Source of the DNA: Agrocybe praecox
Lineage: Eukaryota > Basidiomycota > Agaricomycetes > Agaricales > Agrocybaceae
Direction of reading: 5' to 3'
Assembly (NCBI GenBank): GCA_964017145.1
Contig: OZ024847.1
Span: 1,860,001-1,924,000 of the forward strand
DNA: 64,000 nucleotides
Shown: positions 29,340 to 40,222 of the stretch, in pieces
How positions within the stretch are numbered: position 1 is the stretch's first letter
How the letters are laid out: the number at the start of each line of letters is the position of its first letter
Made by a program: the position numbers and the translations under genes
Notes under the pieces: generated by a model
The model's input: only the letters and a program-made list of their open reading frames with translations
Database searches by the model: none
What the model was told of the DNA's origin: nothing

Positions 29340-30072
29340 CCTCCATGTTTTGCAATCCTCGACTGGATGTTCGTCAAATCTTTCCAGCGCCTTCTATGAT
29401 TTTACATCAATTATGTTCTCTGCGTCATCGAGCACCGGGCATTAGGACCTGGTCTGCTCGTAGAAACCTCAGACAACTTTGGGCATTCATACATGACACA
29501 AACTCATTCCGGTCTACGTATTGAACAAAGCTGGTCAAGTCATCTGTCTCATTTTCTGCCAACTACCGAACATTTTATAGCCCAAAGACCTGACGAAATC
29601 CCAGTCAAATACTCTGTCACGGATTCCAGCAACGTTTCAATAGTATTATGTCGGCTTAAATATGCAACTACGAAATTTGTGGTTTCGACTTCGAGGGGCA
29701 CTGGACTATTTATAAACCTCTCGTATGTTTTCGAATATATGATTTCCTCCCTGTGTCAGCCGCGGGTCCCATTGCTCGAAGGGCTACTTATACAAACATG
29801 AACTAATTCATTAAACCAGGGCTCAGAGAAGAACTGACACATTAAGATATCTCCTGGAAGCAGCACAAATTAATACGATGATTTTGAATTCTCTTGAAAA
29901 GACTTGAAGTCTGATCATAAGATGAGCATTGCATCATTGAGTAATTAGGCGATCTTATCAGATAACCCTCACGATCAAGAAAGCTGTCTCTCATCTCATC
30001 TTTGTTGTCGTCTTACGACACAGCAGACATCGCACTGCTCACAGTCCAGGTCATCCCCAAGTCGTCGGAATC
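29340..30072. other. Spacer TFB5 to phosphotransferase-like gene
   Basis: 733 bp with frames of up to about 100 codons on the + strand (29228-29801) that lack recognisable motifs and overlap TFB5. No gene is supported. The last ~100 bases upstream of 30073 are probably promoter and 5' UTR. Confidence 0.4.
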
Positions 30073-31199
30073 ATGACTGTTCTTTCTCTTAGCGAAGACC
30101 AAGCGCAACGAATCGTCAGGGAACATCTGCCGGGCCACTCTCGATCTACGGTACGATTCGTAAAGGAACTCCTGAGCGATGGTTATAGGTGAGCACTGCT
30201 TGTAACCTATGGTTAAGGTGCTTATTACTCAATAGCTACTCCCCGAACATGAAGAATTACATTGTAGACTTGTCTACGGACGGCAGTGGTCTTCCAGTAA
30301 CATACTCTTGCTTCATACTTATCTCGGACCCAAGCGCACGTCTAGAAAGCGAATATCCTCCACATAGTTTCCCAGTCATTTCCTCCATTGTATCACAAAT
30401 CCTTAAACACACGGAAGTCCCAATCGCCAGCCCAATACTAGACACGTCCTTGTCTACAGTTCCATACCATTTCCTGCTCTCCCCTGCTTCACCAATCTCA
30501 TCTTCAGACATCATTCCTCTCTCGGTTGCTCGCAGGTCGGGCGCACTTTCTCCCAAGGATCTGGTCCTCGTAGATTTGCAAATAGGAAAGCTTCTAGGCC
30601 AGCTTCATAATGGAGTACAGAATGACTGGTTTGGATTACCCAGTCTCAGTGAGCCCGCTGATCCTTCGTACAGTTGGCAAGAGACGTTCACGTCATTACT
30701 AGAGTCCCTGCTTTCCGAAGTCGAAAGCAAAGGGGTAGACCTCCCGTATAAAGAGATTCGTGGTTACTTGTCTCGCGCCATTGGGTTTTTCCTTTTCGAC
30801 GACGTTGACACTCCCTCACTCATCTGGTTCACTGGCTCGGAAGACGACATCTATGTATGTTTACCCTCCGAGTCTGGGTCCAAAAACACCGGAGAAATCG
30901 CGGCCATCTTGCCGAATGTTGGACACGCGATATGGGGTGACCCACTTCTGGAGTCTTTTTTTCTACCTCCCAGCCCATCTGCAGCTTTTCAAGAGGCGTA
31001 TCTTAGCAGCGGCGGAAAACCAACCATCGTGTTTCCTAGACAAAAGACCAAGCGGCTATGGTACTCGCTTTTCCTAGGTTTAATCGTACTGAGAGAACGT
31101 GGAGGGAAGGGAAAAAGTGACACCATTGTTGACGAATCTTGGGCATTGCAATTGATCCAACAGTCGGTCAAGGCATTGTCGAATGCCCCATGTTACTAA
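30073..31199 (+). CDS. Aminoglycoside phosphotransferase/kinase-fold-like protein
   Basis: Two exons (30073-30188, 30236-31199) give 359 residues starting MTVLSLSEDQAQRIVREHLP. The layout suggests the APH / fructosamine-kinase-like superfamily: a strand-rich N-lobe (SPNMKNYIVDL, VTYSCFILISD), a helix with DLVLVDLQIGKLLGQLHNGV, a WFGLPSL loop, and near the C-terminus LPNVGHAIWGDPLLESFF. The WGDP resembles the Asp-containing metal motif of that fold, followed by EAYLSSGG. A canonical catalytic HxDxxxxN is not obvious, so it may be a degenerate kinase. Substrate unknown. The start was chosen because exon 1 joins in frame to YSPNMKNY; the in-frame ATG at 30189 is intronic. The superfamily call is tentative. 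Confidence 0.65.
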
Positions 31200-31377
31200 A
31201 CGGAATAACATATCTATTTTTAAAGGCCGATATGAAGAAGGGCGTAATTAAAATATTAAAACAATTCATAAAGAAACATCGACGCGCATGTTGTCTAGGT
31301 GGTAGGTTTACCAAGGGGTTGCTTAACTTACTCGATCTTCTGCACTACTTACTTATATACAAACTGCCTATGCCGCT

Positions 31378-32377
31378 GCCTTTGCTTCAGCTTCAGCTTT
31401 AGCCTTGGCCGCATCTCTCGCTTCCTGAGCCCGAACGGAATAAGCCTATCATTCAAACTCAATCAGCCACCGTTCGCTTGCAAGTACATTGGCACTTGCT
31501 CACCTGTTTCTCACTCTCACTCAGATTATTCCAACCCATGGCATTGGATCGTGTTTTTTCGGAGAATGTCGTGCCAGATGCAGACTCATAGTTTTCTTTG
31601 ACGTAGCTTGATTAACAGTTGTCAATAGATGGTTCTTTCAACCAGGAAGGAAGACGTACATCGTATAAGCGGAAGGTGCGTATCCCTTCTCCCCCCTCTT
31701 CTTTGACTGTTTGTATGCCTTTCTAGTGCGCCCATCCAACGACTCAAGCCACGCATCGAGCTTCTTGCGGTATTCAGCACGTTCCGCTTCAGTGGCTTTA
31801 TATTTCTAATGGAGGGATAGGTCAGTATCAAACGAAAGTGTGTGGAGCCAGATATAACATACGTCCTTCTCAGCATCACTGAGTTGTTTGTACAAAGTAA
31901 CGGCATCACCGAACTGGTTTGGCGCCACTCTCTCTCCCTTCTTGGAATGTTGCCTCAAGTATTGCGTGATGAATCCTGTCCATGCACTCCAAGGTGGGGG
32001 TGGGAACGGTGGAGTGATATCCTTCTTCTTGACTAAAGGAAAAAGAAAAGTTAGTTTAGACAGCAACAGCCAGAAAAAATGGGTCAATAATGCGAACTTC
32101 TAGGAATAACTACTTTCTCCACTTTGACCTTCTTAATTTTCTTCACCACTGGCTTCTCTGCCTTAGTCGCAGCCTTGGGTTTAGCAGCAGTCTTGACGAT
32201 TTTCTTTTCCTTGGTTTCCTTTGCCTCTTTCAAAACAGCGGCAGTGCTCCAGAACGAGCGCGAAGCCCTGCTTGCCAACAATGCAGTCGTAACTCCCGAC
32301 GGGATAACACGGGCCAAGGGGGTGGCTTTAGAAAGTCCCACCCGCCCTACGGGAGTCCTGAGAACGGAGAAAAGCAT
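31378..32377 (-). CDS. Mitochondrial HMG-box protein (Abf2/TFAM-like)
   Basis: Starts MLFSVLRTPVGRVGLSKATP with an Arg/Ser/Ala-rich, acid-free N-terminus typical of a mitochondrial presequence. A Lys/Ala-rich linker (KPKAATKAEKPVVKKIKKVK) follows, then HMG-box-like helices: PPWSAWTGFITQYLRQHSKK, NQFGDAVTLYKQLSDAEKDK, YKATEAERAEYRKKLDAWLE. A further exon region has YAPSAYTINYESASG, NAMGWNNLSESEKQAYSVRA, and an Ala/Lys/Glu-rich tail ending AEAKAAA. Five exons can be joined. The paired weak HMG boxes and presequence suggest mtDNA packaging or maintenance, as for yeast Abf2. That function is inferred from architecture. The border of the first intron (about 32034-32118) is ambiguous by a few bases. 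Confidence 0.75.
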
Positions 32378-33066
32378 GTTCTAGTTTGAGCTCGGTTATC
32401 TTGTAGGCAGTTAAGAAGTATAAGGAAAAAGGACAAATGGTTGCCCAACACGAACTTTCGTCGCGCGGTGTTGACAACTAGGAAAATACATGACCAAATA
32501 ATGCGACCTCGTGATCTCTGAAGATCTGAAGTTTGAACCCGCACCCAACCAGATTCCAGAACCTCGAGTCTCGTCGCTCGACGATATCGACCAACTTGAA
32601 AGTTTTGAGCTCTGGAGCGCAGCTGCCACCGGAAAATGTAACGATGAAAAATACAACTAATACAATAACGTATAAATATACATCGATCACTGCCACGGGC
32701 TTCAAAACATTCCACCAAAGTCGGCGCGACCTCTATCATCTGCGGTGATCATGCAAAACCCAAGCACCATAAATTTCTACCCGCGACGCGCATCTCCGTG
32801 TTATGACCGTCATAGGTGGTGTAGTGTGGTCACCAGACGCCTTTCTCTCATTGATCGGAATCCCCGCTTCAAAATCAGCCAAGGCATTCATTATGACGAC
32901 CGCTACTGACCCATTTCAATGTGTTGTGCCCCTTTCGTCCACATAAATCTAATTCAGTGAAACATAGGTATGTCATTTTCTTGATTGTGAAGTCTGTCGC
33001 TGAATCATATTGTCCTTTGTAGAATGAATTTTCCGAATTATGCGCAAATAGATAGGAAGGACTGCA
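32378..33066. other. Divergent upstream region HMG/GMC1
   Basis: Contains one copy of a ~28 bp motif (32488-32515) shared with 39054-39086. Frames on both strands are short, and none is recognised. Confidence 0.4.
32488..32515 (+). repeat. Dispersed motif ACATGACCAAATAA..GCGACCTCGTGATC, copy 1
   Basis: Nearly identical to 39054-39086, which carries a 4-base GCGC-type insertion. Both copies lie upstream of GMC oxidoreductase genes. Each has a GTTCAAAC-like sequence on the minus strand upstream, faintly like a Pol III B box. It could be a regulatory site or the tail of a small dispersed element. Confidence 0.5.
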
Positions 33067-33074
33067 TATATAAT
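33067..33074 (+). promoter_or_regulatory. Putative TATA box of GMC1
   Basis: TATATAAT 38 bp before the GMC1 start codon. The other three GMC genes have comparable AT-rich cores about 32-40 bp upstream of their starts. Confidence 0.45.
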
Positions 33075-33111
33075 ACTGAGGGAGCGAAATAACGTCAAAC
33101 CTTAACTTGAA

Positions 33112-35431
33112 ATGTTCTCAATAATTTCTTATCTGCTCTTGCTTGTCCCTTCAACTCTGGGGGCAACTTATAGTAACTGGGAAAGGCTTCCGAACATCGC
33201 ATACGACTTCATTATCGTTGGCGGTAACTTTCTTTACTATCTTGGAGAACTGTGACTAACCGATGTACTTGAGTAGGAGGTACAGCAGGTTCAGTCCTGG
33301 CAAACCGCCTCAGCGAAATTCCCCAATTCAATGTGCTTGTAATCGAAGCTGGTCCAAAGTCTGTAATCTAATTTTACATTATATTACCATGCTCATCTTT
33401 TTCCAGTAATGAGGGTGTACTAAACTCCATCGTCCCTGGTTTTGCATTCAACTTGGCTAATACTGCATTCGATTGGAATTTTACTACGACGCCGCAGACG
33501 GCGCTTAATGGTCGCTCGGTTCAGTTCGAAAGAGGACATGGACTTGGAGGCAGTAGCTCAATCAGTGAGTTAATCACTTACTGATATAGTGATTTTGACT
33601 CGTTTATTTTGAAGATGGGATGGTATACACAAGGGGTTCCTCTTCTGATTACGACCGCTTCGCTCGCGTCACCAATGAGCCTAGTTGGTCATGGGGCGCA
33701 CTCCAACCTTACGTTCATAAGGTATGGTTTCGTATGTTTCTATCGGAATGCAAACGGGCGATTTATTTTTCTGCACTCATCAGCATGAAGGCTTCACCGC
33801 TCCGGTTGATGGGCATAACACTGGTGGAGAGTTCGACCCACGATTCCATGGCTTCTCGGGCCCAATTCGCACCACACTTCCCGCACTGCTCAACCCATCT
33901 ATTGACTCGAGGGTTCTTGCCGCATCTAATCAGCTTAAGGGCGATTTTGTATTCAATATCGACATGAACTCAGGTACTCCTCTCGGAACTGGTCAGTCCT
34001 TATCCTCTCGACCTCTTGGTCAGTCATTTATAAAGAAGTTTAGGATGGCAACAATCGACGACAGGAAATGGAGAGCGAAGCAGCGCGGCTACTGGCTATT
34101 TGCCCACTCAAGTTAGGAACCGCCCCAACCTTCATATCCTTGTCGGGACTCGAGTGACTCGTATCCTGCCAACCCATCTGGATCGCACACTCTCACTGCG
34201 AACGGTTGAAATCACAGCTGGAAACAGTGAGTAAAGTCCGTTATCCAGGCTTTATTGAAAGTACTGACAACGGGGAAAAGACTCGTCATCCCCAAGGTCT
34301 ACTTTGACAGCTACAAAAGAGGTCATTATTTCGGCTGGTAGCATTGGAACGCCACATATTCTACTTCATTCAGGTATAGGCGATGAAAATGAATTAAATA
34401 TACTTGGAATACCATCAGTCCTTAATCTGCCCAGCGTGGGGAAAAATCTTACTGACCATCCAGTATATTCTGTTGGCTTCGACCTTAACATTACAGACGA
34501 TTCTGATCCGTGGGGAAAGTGAGTCCAGTCTGCTTTTCTATATACCAGTGGGTTGCTGAGCTCGCTTCCTGTATAGTATTTCCTTCGATCCAACGCTTCA
34601 AGCGAAAGCGCTTCAGATATGGAACTCAAATAAAACCGGACCCTTTGCTTCGTTTGGACGTCTCGACCAAATTGTATGGGCCCGTGTTCCATCTTCAATA
34701 CTATCAGGTCCCGACACATCATCTGGTCCAAATTCAGCCCATTACGAGCTAGCGCTAGCGGTATGTTCAACCAATTAATTAGAGTTGCAGGAGTTGTCTT
34801 ATAACAGATTATAAGGGATCCGCTACTTCTCTACAGTCGGGTTCTTCAGTTGTTAGCCCAGCATCTCGTATGTATTTTTATTTGTTAACCGCTGTTAATG
34901 GGTGTTAACAGTGTGCGGTTTCATATGTTAAGGTGGAGCTGTCACATTGAGGACGAACGATCCATTCGACGCACCGTTGATTGATCCTGCCTACTATGCG
35001 TCGTCGGTTGATTTAGCCATCGCAAGAGAGTCAATTCGGGCATTCTTCCGTTTTATGGCCGCGCCGGCTTGGAAGGACGTTGTCATAGGGCCTACAGCAC
35101 CCCTCGTCAACGATCCTTCTGACGCATTTCTGGACGACTTTCTGCGCAACGTCTCCAGTTCCGATGCTCATCCGACCGGTACTGCGGCTATGTCGCCTGT
35201 TAATGCGTCATGGGGAGTTGTCAACCCAAATTTACTATTAAAGAATGCCAGTGGTCTGCGAATCATTGATGCTTCGATTTATGTGAGTTGAATCTTTTTT
35301 TGAGATTTATAATTATGTCAACGGTTGAACAATGTATGCAGCCATTTGTTCCCTGCGCTCATACCCAGGCGAGTGTGTACATTATTGCAGAACGCGCTGC
35401 GGACGTCGTGAAAGCTGCTTGGAGGGCATAA
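33112..35431 (+). CDS. GMC oxidoreductase 1, aryl-alcohol oxidase type
   Basis: Secreted FAD-dependent GMC oxidoreductase (AA3_2-like), expected to oxidise aromatic alcohols and make H2O2. Eleven exons can be spliced. Signal peptide [21 protein letters not shown]-binding region [19 protein letters not shown] and [11 protein letters not shown] signature 1 [34 protein letters not shown]; signature 2 [18 protein letters not shown]. The C-terminus has [20 protein letters not shown] and [21 protein letters not shown]. These supply the two catalytic His of aryl-alcohol oxidases (first in HPTGT, second in AHTQ), and the surrounding MSPxxASWGVV matches that subgroup rather than glucose oxidase. Ends KAAWRA. 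Intact; substrate unproven. Confidence 0.92.
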
Positions 35432-36219
35432 AGCTGGGTTAAGAATCTTTCGCGGAGCCAGCTTCTTTTCGCCGTGTAATTGTTGGTAAGTAAGAAAATA
35501 TATGCCTTTCGTGATGAAGATTGGAGCACCTCTGGTCTCGTGCTGATTGGCAACTACATACGCTCCGCGTGCTATTTTTCACTTGGGCTCACTATATATA
35601 ATTAAGTACAGAACATAGTACAAGGTCAGGCTTTCGGAGCAACAGGTGACTACCAAGTATTTTCTACACTTCTCCCGGTCATTGATATTATATGATGGCT
35701 CGAGCAATTTCTGCAGTATACAGGCTGTCAAAAATTCGAACCTTGTCAAACGACCAGTAGTTGATCATCGTAGAAAGGTCATGTCGCATCTAGGGTCTCA
35801 TTTTTCAAGCCTCAGTGCTTTAAGCTTTAAGCCTCGCTCTAACACCCAGATCAGTTTTGCACAGCTGCATATGATATTTGCGCAAGAGCAAATGCCTATC
35901 ATATGCCTCTGCTCAGCTTGACGTCATTGTGTATAACCGCAACGAAGATTCGAAAACGCTCGCTCCATCAGCATACTTAGGCTGCGATTTTTATGTCAGT
36001 CTTAATGCATTAATGGATTACCCAGAATTACCACTACTTCCGTGAAACCCCGTCAACGTCATTCTACCGCTTTCACACCGCCAAAATCCGATTCAGGGGC
36101 GTAGTTATGTGTAAGTGCCTTTATCTTCGAATATTATAGATCAAATTAATCAACCACATTAGGTAGCTAACCAATAGATTAAAAGAAACCATTGTGATTC
36201 ATTTCTTCGAACAAGAAAT
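35432..36219. other. Spacer GMC1-GMC2
   Basis: GMC1 3' UTR and GMC2 promoter, including a CCAAT sequence near 36169 and a TTAAAAG core near 36179. No gene is seen. Confidence 0.4.
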
Positions 36220-38540
36220 ATGCTGCTGTTTCTCTCTTCCCTACTCGTGCTTGCGCCTTTAACCCAAGCTGCAGTTTATAGGCTTCTTCAAGACCTTCCC
36301 AATATCACATATGACTTCATCATCGTTGGAGGTGCGTTTTATGCTGTCTGCGAGCTCTCTATTGCTGATGTATATGTATTTGAGCAGGTGGCACCGCCGG
36401 CTCAGTTCTGGCCAGTAGATTATCGGAAGTTCCTCGCTTTAAGGTTCTTTTAATCGAGGCTGGACCGAAGTTAGTTTCATCTACTTTGAGGCAAGGCTCG
36501 CTCTCAATTTCCACACAGTAATGAAGGTGCATTGAATACGATCGTGCCCGGATTTGCTTCAAACTTGGAGAATTCTGCGTTTGATTGGAATTTCACCACC
36601 ACCACCCAAACAGGACTCAATGGCCGCTCTATCTCTCTACAAAGAGGGCACGGGCTTGGAGGTTGTAGTAGCGTTAGTACGTTTCCTTTTCCTTACCAAC
36701 TTTTTACGATTCTCACGAAACCTTACTATTTCAGATGGTATGGTGTATACAAGAGGTTCTTCTTCTGACTACGATCGTTTCGCTAGAGTTACTGGCGAAC
36801 AGGGTTGGTCTTGGAACTCGTTACAACCGTATGTCAAAAAGGTATTTACTCTCTTCTAACCGGTTAATATACTTTGTAATTCAAGTTGTCTACTCGTGTA
36901 TTTAGCATGAAAGCTTGACGCCTCCAGCCGATGGCCACAACACCGTTGGACAATTCAATCCGCGTGTTCATGGTTTCTCGGGCCCTATCCGCACCTCTTT
37001 GCCAGGGCTGCTCAATCCTTCCATTGATGAAAGAGTTCTCGCAGCAGCTCATCAGCTCAATGGAGACTTTGCATTCAACCTTGACATGAATTCAGGTTCC
37101 CCACTTGGTACTGGTATGTTTATTACACCTTATATTGTTGGTTCCATTCATTTTCAATTTAGGGTGGCTTCAATCGACCATAGGACATGGCGAGCGCAGC
37201 AGTGCAGCTACCGGTTATCTATCAACTACAGTTAGGGCTCGCCGTAATCTTGACATACTCGTAGAGACACGAGTAACCCGCATCTTGCCTACGCCGGGAG
37301 ACAGAAGCCTTGCTCTGAGGACAATAGAGCTCATGGCAGGAAATAGTGAGTAAATAACAAGTGTAAGTAAATTTACAGTTATATTAACGTTTTATAAGCC
37401 GCTGCTTCTCCTAGGCAGACTCTGACAGCTACAAAGGAAGTCATCCTATCTGCTGGGGCTATTGGAACACCACATATTCTGCTAAATTCGGGCGTGGGGG
37501 ATAAAAATGATCTCAGAAAGTTAGGCATCGCATCAGTTATTGATTTGCCTAGTGTTGGGAAAAACCTTTCCGATCAGTCAATCTTCGCAGTCGCCTTCAG
37601 CCTTAACATCACAGACGATCCCGATCCTTGGGGAAAGTAAGATAGTCAACTTAGCTATATATAATTCGCTCTAAGGCACAGCTACAGTCTTTCCACCAAT
37701 ACGACTCTGCAGGCTGAAGCCTTCCAACTCTGGAATAGTAGCAAGACGGGACCGCTCACCGTCGCGCCATTAGGTCGAATTGACCAAATCGTCTGGGGTC
37801 GCGTGCCGCCGTCTCTATTAAATGCCTCTGATCCATCTGCCGGCTTGAACGCTCCTCATTATGAGTTGGCTCTAGGAGTAAGCTCATCTTGCGTTAAAAG
37901 TAAGAGGCTCTCTGATGGGTCTCAATGTACAGGGGTCTGCTAATCTTCTCCTATCGGCCACTGCGGCTATCAGTCCAGCATCTCGTGAGTTTAATACTGA
38001 AGCCGACTTTTGTTTTGCGGTTAACTTCATCTCCTTTACAAGGCGGAACTATTACTTTGAAGACGAGCAACCCTTTTGACGCTCCGCTAATTGATCCCGC
38101 TTACCTTACTGCCCCAGTCGACTTGACTATCTTGATGGAGGGAACAAGAGCATTCTTCCGTTTTATGGATGCACCTGCATGGAATGACGTTTCGCTAGGA
38201 CCGAATCCAGGTTTTATTACCAATGCCTCTGATTCGGTCGCTTTGGAAAGCTTTGCTCGTAACACCGTCATTGCCAATCTCCACCCGGTTGGCACTGCTT
38301 CTATGTCTCCGGCTGGTGCCTCCTGGGGAGTAGTCGATCCGGATTTGCGCTTGAAGAAAGCTTCTGGATTACGGATTATTGATGCATCTATCTTTGTAAG
38401 TTACTTTTATCACACATTATTGTTTACTGTTTTTGACAAATATGGGTTAGCCTTTTGTACCTGCCGCGCACATTCAGGCGAGCGTCTATATAGTATCAGA
38501 ACGTGCTGCCGATGTTGTCAAGCGGTCATGGGGCGCATGA
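36220..38540 (+). CDS. GMC oxidoreductase 2, aryl-alcohol oxidase type (divergent)
   Basis: Paralogue of GMC1 with the same exon plan. Signal peptide [17 protein letters not shown], then [50 protein letters not shown] and [18 protein letters not shown]. The catalytic region is [20 protein letters not shown] followed by [20 protein letters not shown], so both catalytic His are retained. It departs from its siblings at positions otherwise constant in the array: NSGVGD for HSGIGD, LSDQS for LTDHP/LTEHP, and AHIQA for AHTQA/GHTQA. This suggests altered substrate pocket or relaxed constraint. No stop or frameshift is needed to splice it. Ends VKRSWGA. Confidence 0.9.
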
Positions 38541-40222
38541 CTGGCTCGTTCCAACTGGATGTCAAGTATACACACGATGCTTTCTCCAAAATAGCTTTAG
38601 CGGCATTCCCGCGAAAGTATATTGTCGCTCAGAAAAGATTTCGTGAATTGATACTAACCCATCAACAATACATATGTATCCAGGGCAAATAAAAACTTGA
38701 ATACCACTGGCCTGTCGTTTACCAAATATTCCTTTCTTATCACTCTTGCGTCAATCAGACTATCTATTCAGCCGATCAGAAGATTTTTTGAAGTCCATCT
38801 CATGATCTTCCACGCTTCCACCGCATCCACTTATTGCTGCTACATTCTCACTGAATACTTTTAATAAGCACTGCGCAGCAATATACATGAGGAGATACCA
38901 CTCAGGAGACTGAGGAAGAAAAATGTGAAACATTAATCCATACCCGCGGACCGGACAACGGGCTTTTGACTGGAACTCTAAGAGCACAGATTCCAGTCGG
39001 TGACCGCCCGGTAATTACGACGCGTCCTCAAGGTCTCATGGCGCGTACAGATAACATGACCAAATAACGCGCGCGACCTCGTGATCAGATCAGGACAGGG
39101 CTTGAGTCATTGTCACGTCACATAAGCAGCTTTGTTAGGCTCAGCTACACATGAAAGTTGAACGTTTGAACGCGATATTTCTCTGATGATATAAAGCTCG
39201 CCGACCAGCTGGAGAAATGGGGAAAGTCCGGCGCGAACAAAGGTCCAACAGAGTAGTATCTTGGTAATAACCACAGTGGGAGAAACTCTGGATAAACTCT
39301 CCGCCATCCGCTTGGATAACTGATTGTTCAACCCATGCATTTAGTACTTTGCGCCAGAGCAGGGAAGAGCATGTATAAATACCAAAGTTGGTGTCATTAC
39401 GACAAGCGGCCATTGATATTCATTTCCATTTATCATAATGGATACTTAATTCGGGTCATTCTGGGGTGTTGGTATGAAACAGTCTTCAAAGTGCAAACTC
39501 CCAAAAAAAACCGAAGTATAGCACCAGTATGTATTGCAGTTTCTCTTCCCGTTGGCATTTGAACTTACCTCTGATTGTAGTGGAATCCCAGTGTCGGCAT
39601 TCATGGAACAGTCGAGCAAGTCAGATGGACTTTTCCTTACACCATCAGCTCCTTATGCCGCATGTCCATGGGAATGGCGCCGTCATTCGCAAACGCCTGG
39701 TTCTCTCACGTCTGCATTGGATCCACTGGCCGATTGTGTCATTCCCAGGAATCGCTGTGGTTATACCTTTATGCGCCAATTATCTCTCATCTCATGAGTT
39801 CGCTTCAGCCATGCATCAATATGACAAGCAGAGAACGTGGCGACAACGTGGGTTTAATCAACGTCCATGGACATATCCGCATTTATTTTATGCACTTGCC
39901 CTTCCAGAGGCATAAACACCTTTCCTCATCCGACCTCAGTAACTGGCGCGGTGCTATACTAAGCATAAATATATTAGGTGCAGCAGACGGCACGCAACTA
40001 TGCTCGCTACTGTGCCTGGTCTACTCCTATAACTGTCGCACCGCATTGACTCCATTGGTCAACTATTTCCGCGAATCTTTACAGCCATTTCTTTTATTTT
40101 TACTTTGAGATTCCGTCGTTACCGTCATTATCTTCTCAGCATCTGTGGGCAATTTCCCGAATGGCATCAACCTGAGAAGCACGTTATAACAGACAATCAC
40201 TCCAATTCCCAAATTCGCGAAG
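38541..40222. other. Gene-free spacer GMC2-GMC3
   Basis: About 1.7 kb with several overlapping + strand frames (39529-40108) that suggest no family and overlap in different phases; possibly decayed coding sequence. It includes a MluI-type ACGCGT at about 39019 and the second copy of the dispersed motif. Confidence 0.45.
39054..39086 (+). repeat. Dispersed motif ACATGACCAAATAA..GCGACCTCGTGATC, copy 2
   Basis: Same motif as 32488-32515 with extra GCGC bases in the middle. It is about 1.1 kb upstream of GMC3, against about 0.6 kb upstream of GMC1 for copy 1. Confidence 0.5.

Noticed and set aside
39529..40108. Three overlapping + strand frames of 87-148 codons
   Set aside because: No family resemblance, mutually overlapping in different phases, and no convincing splice plan.
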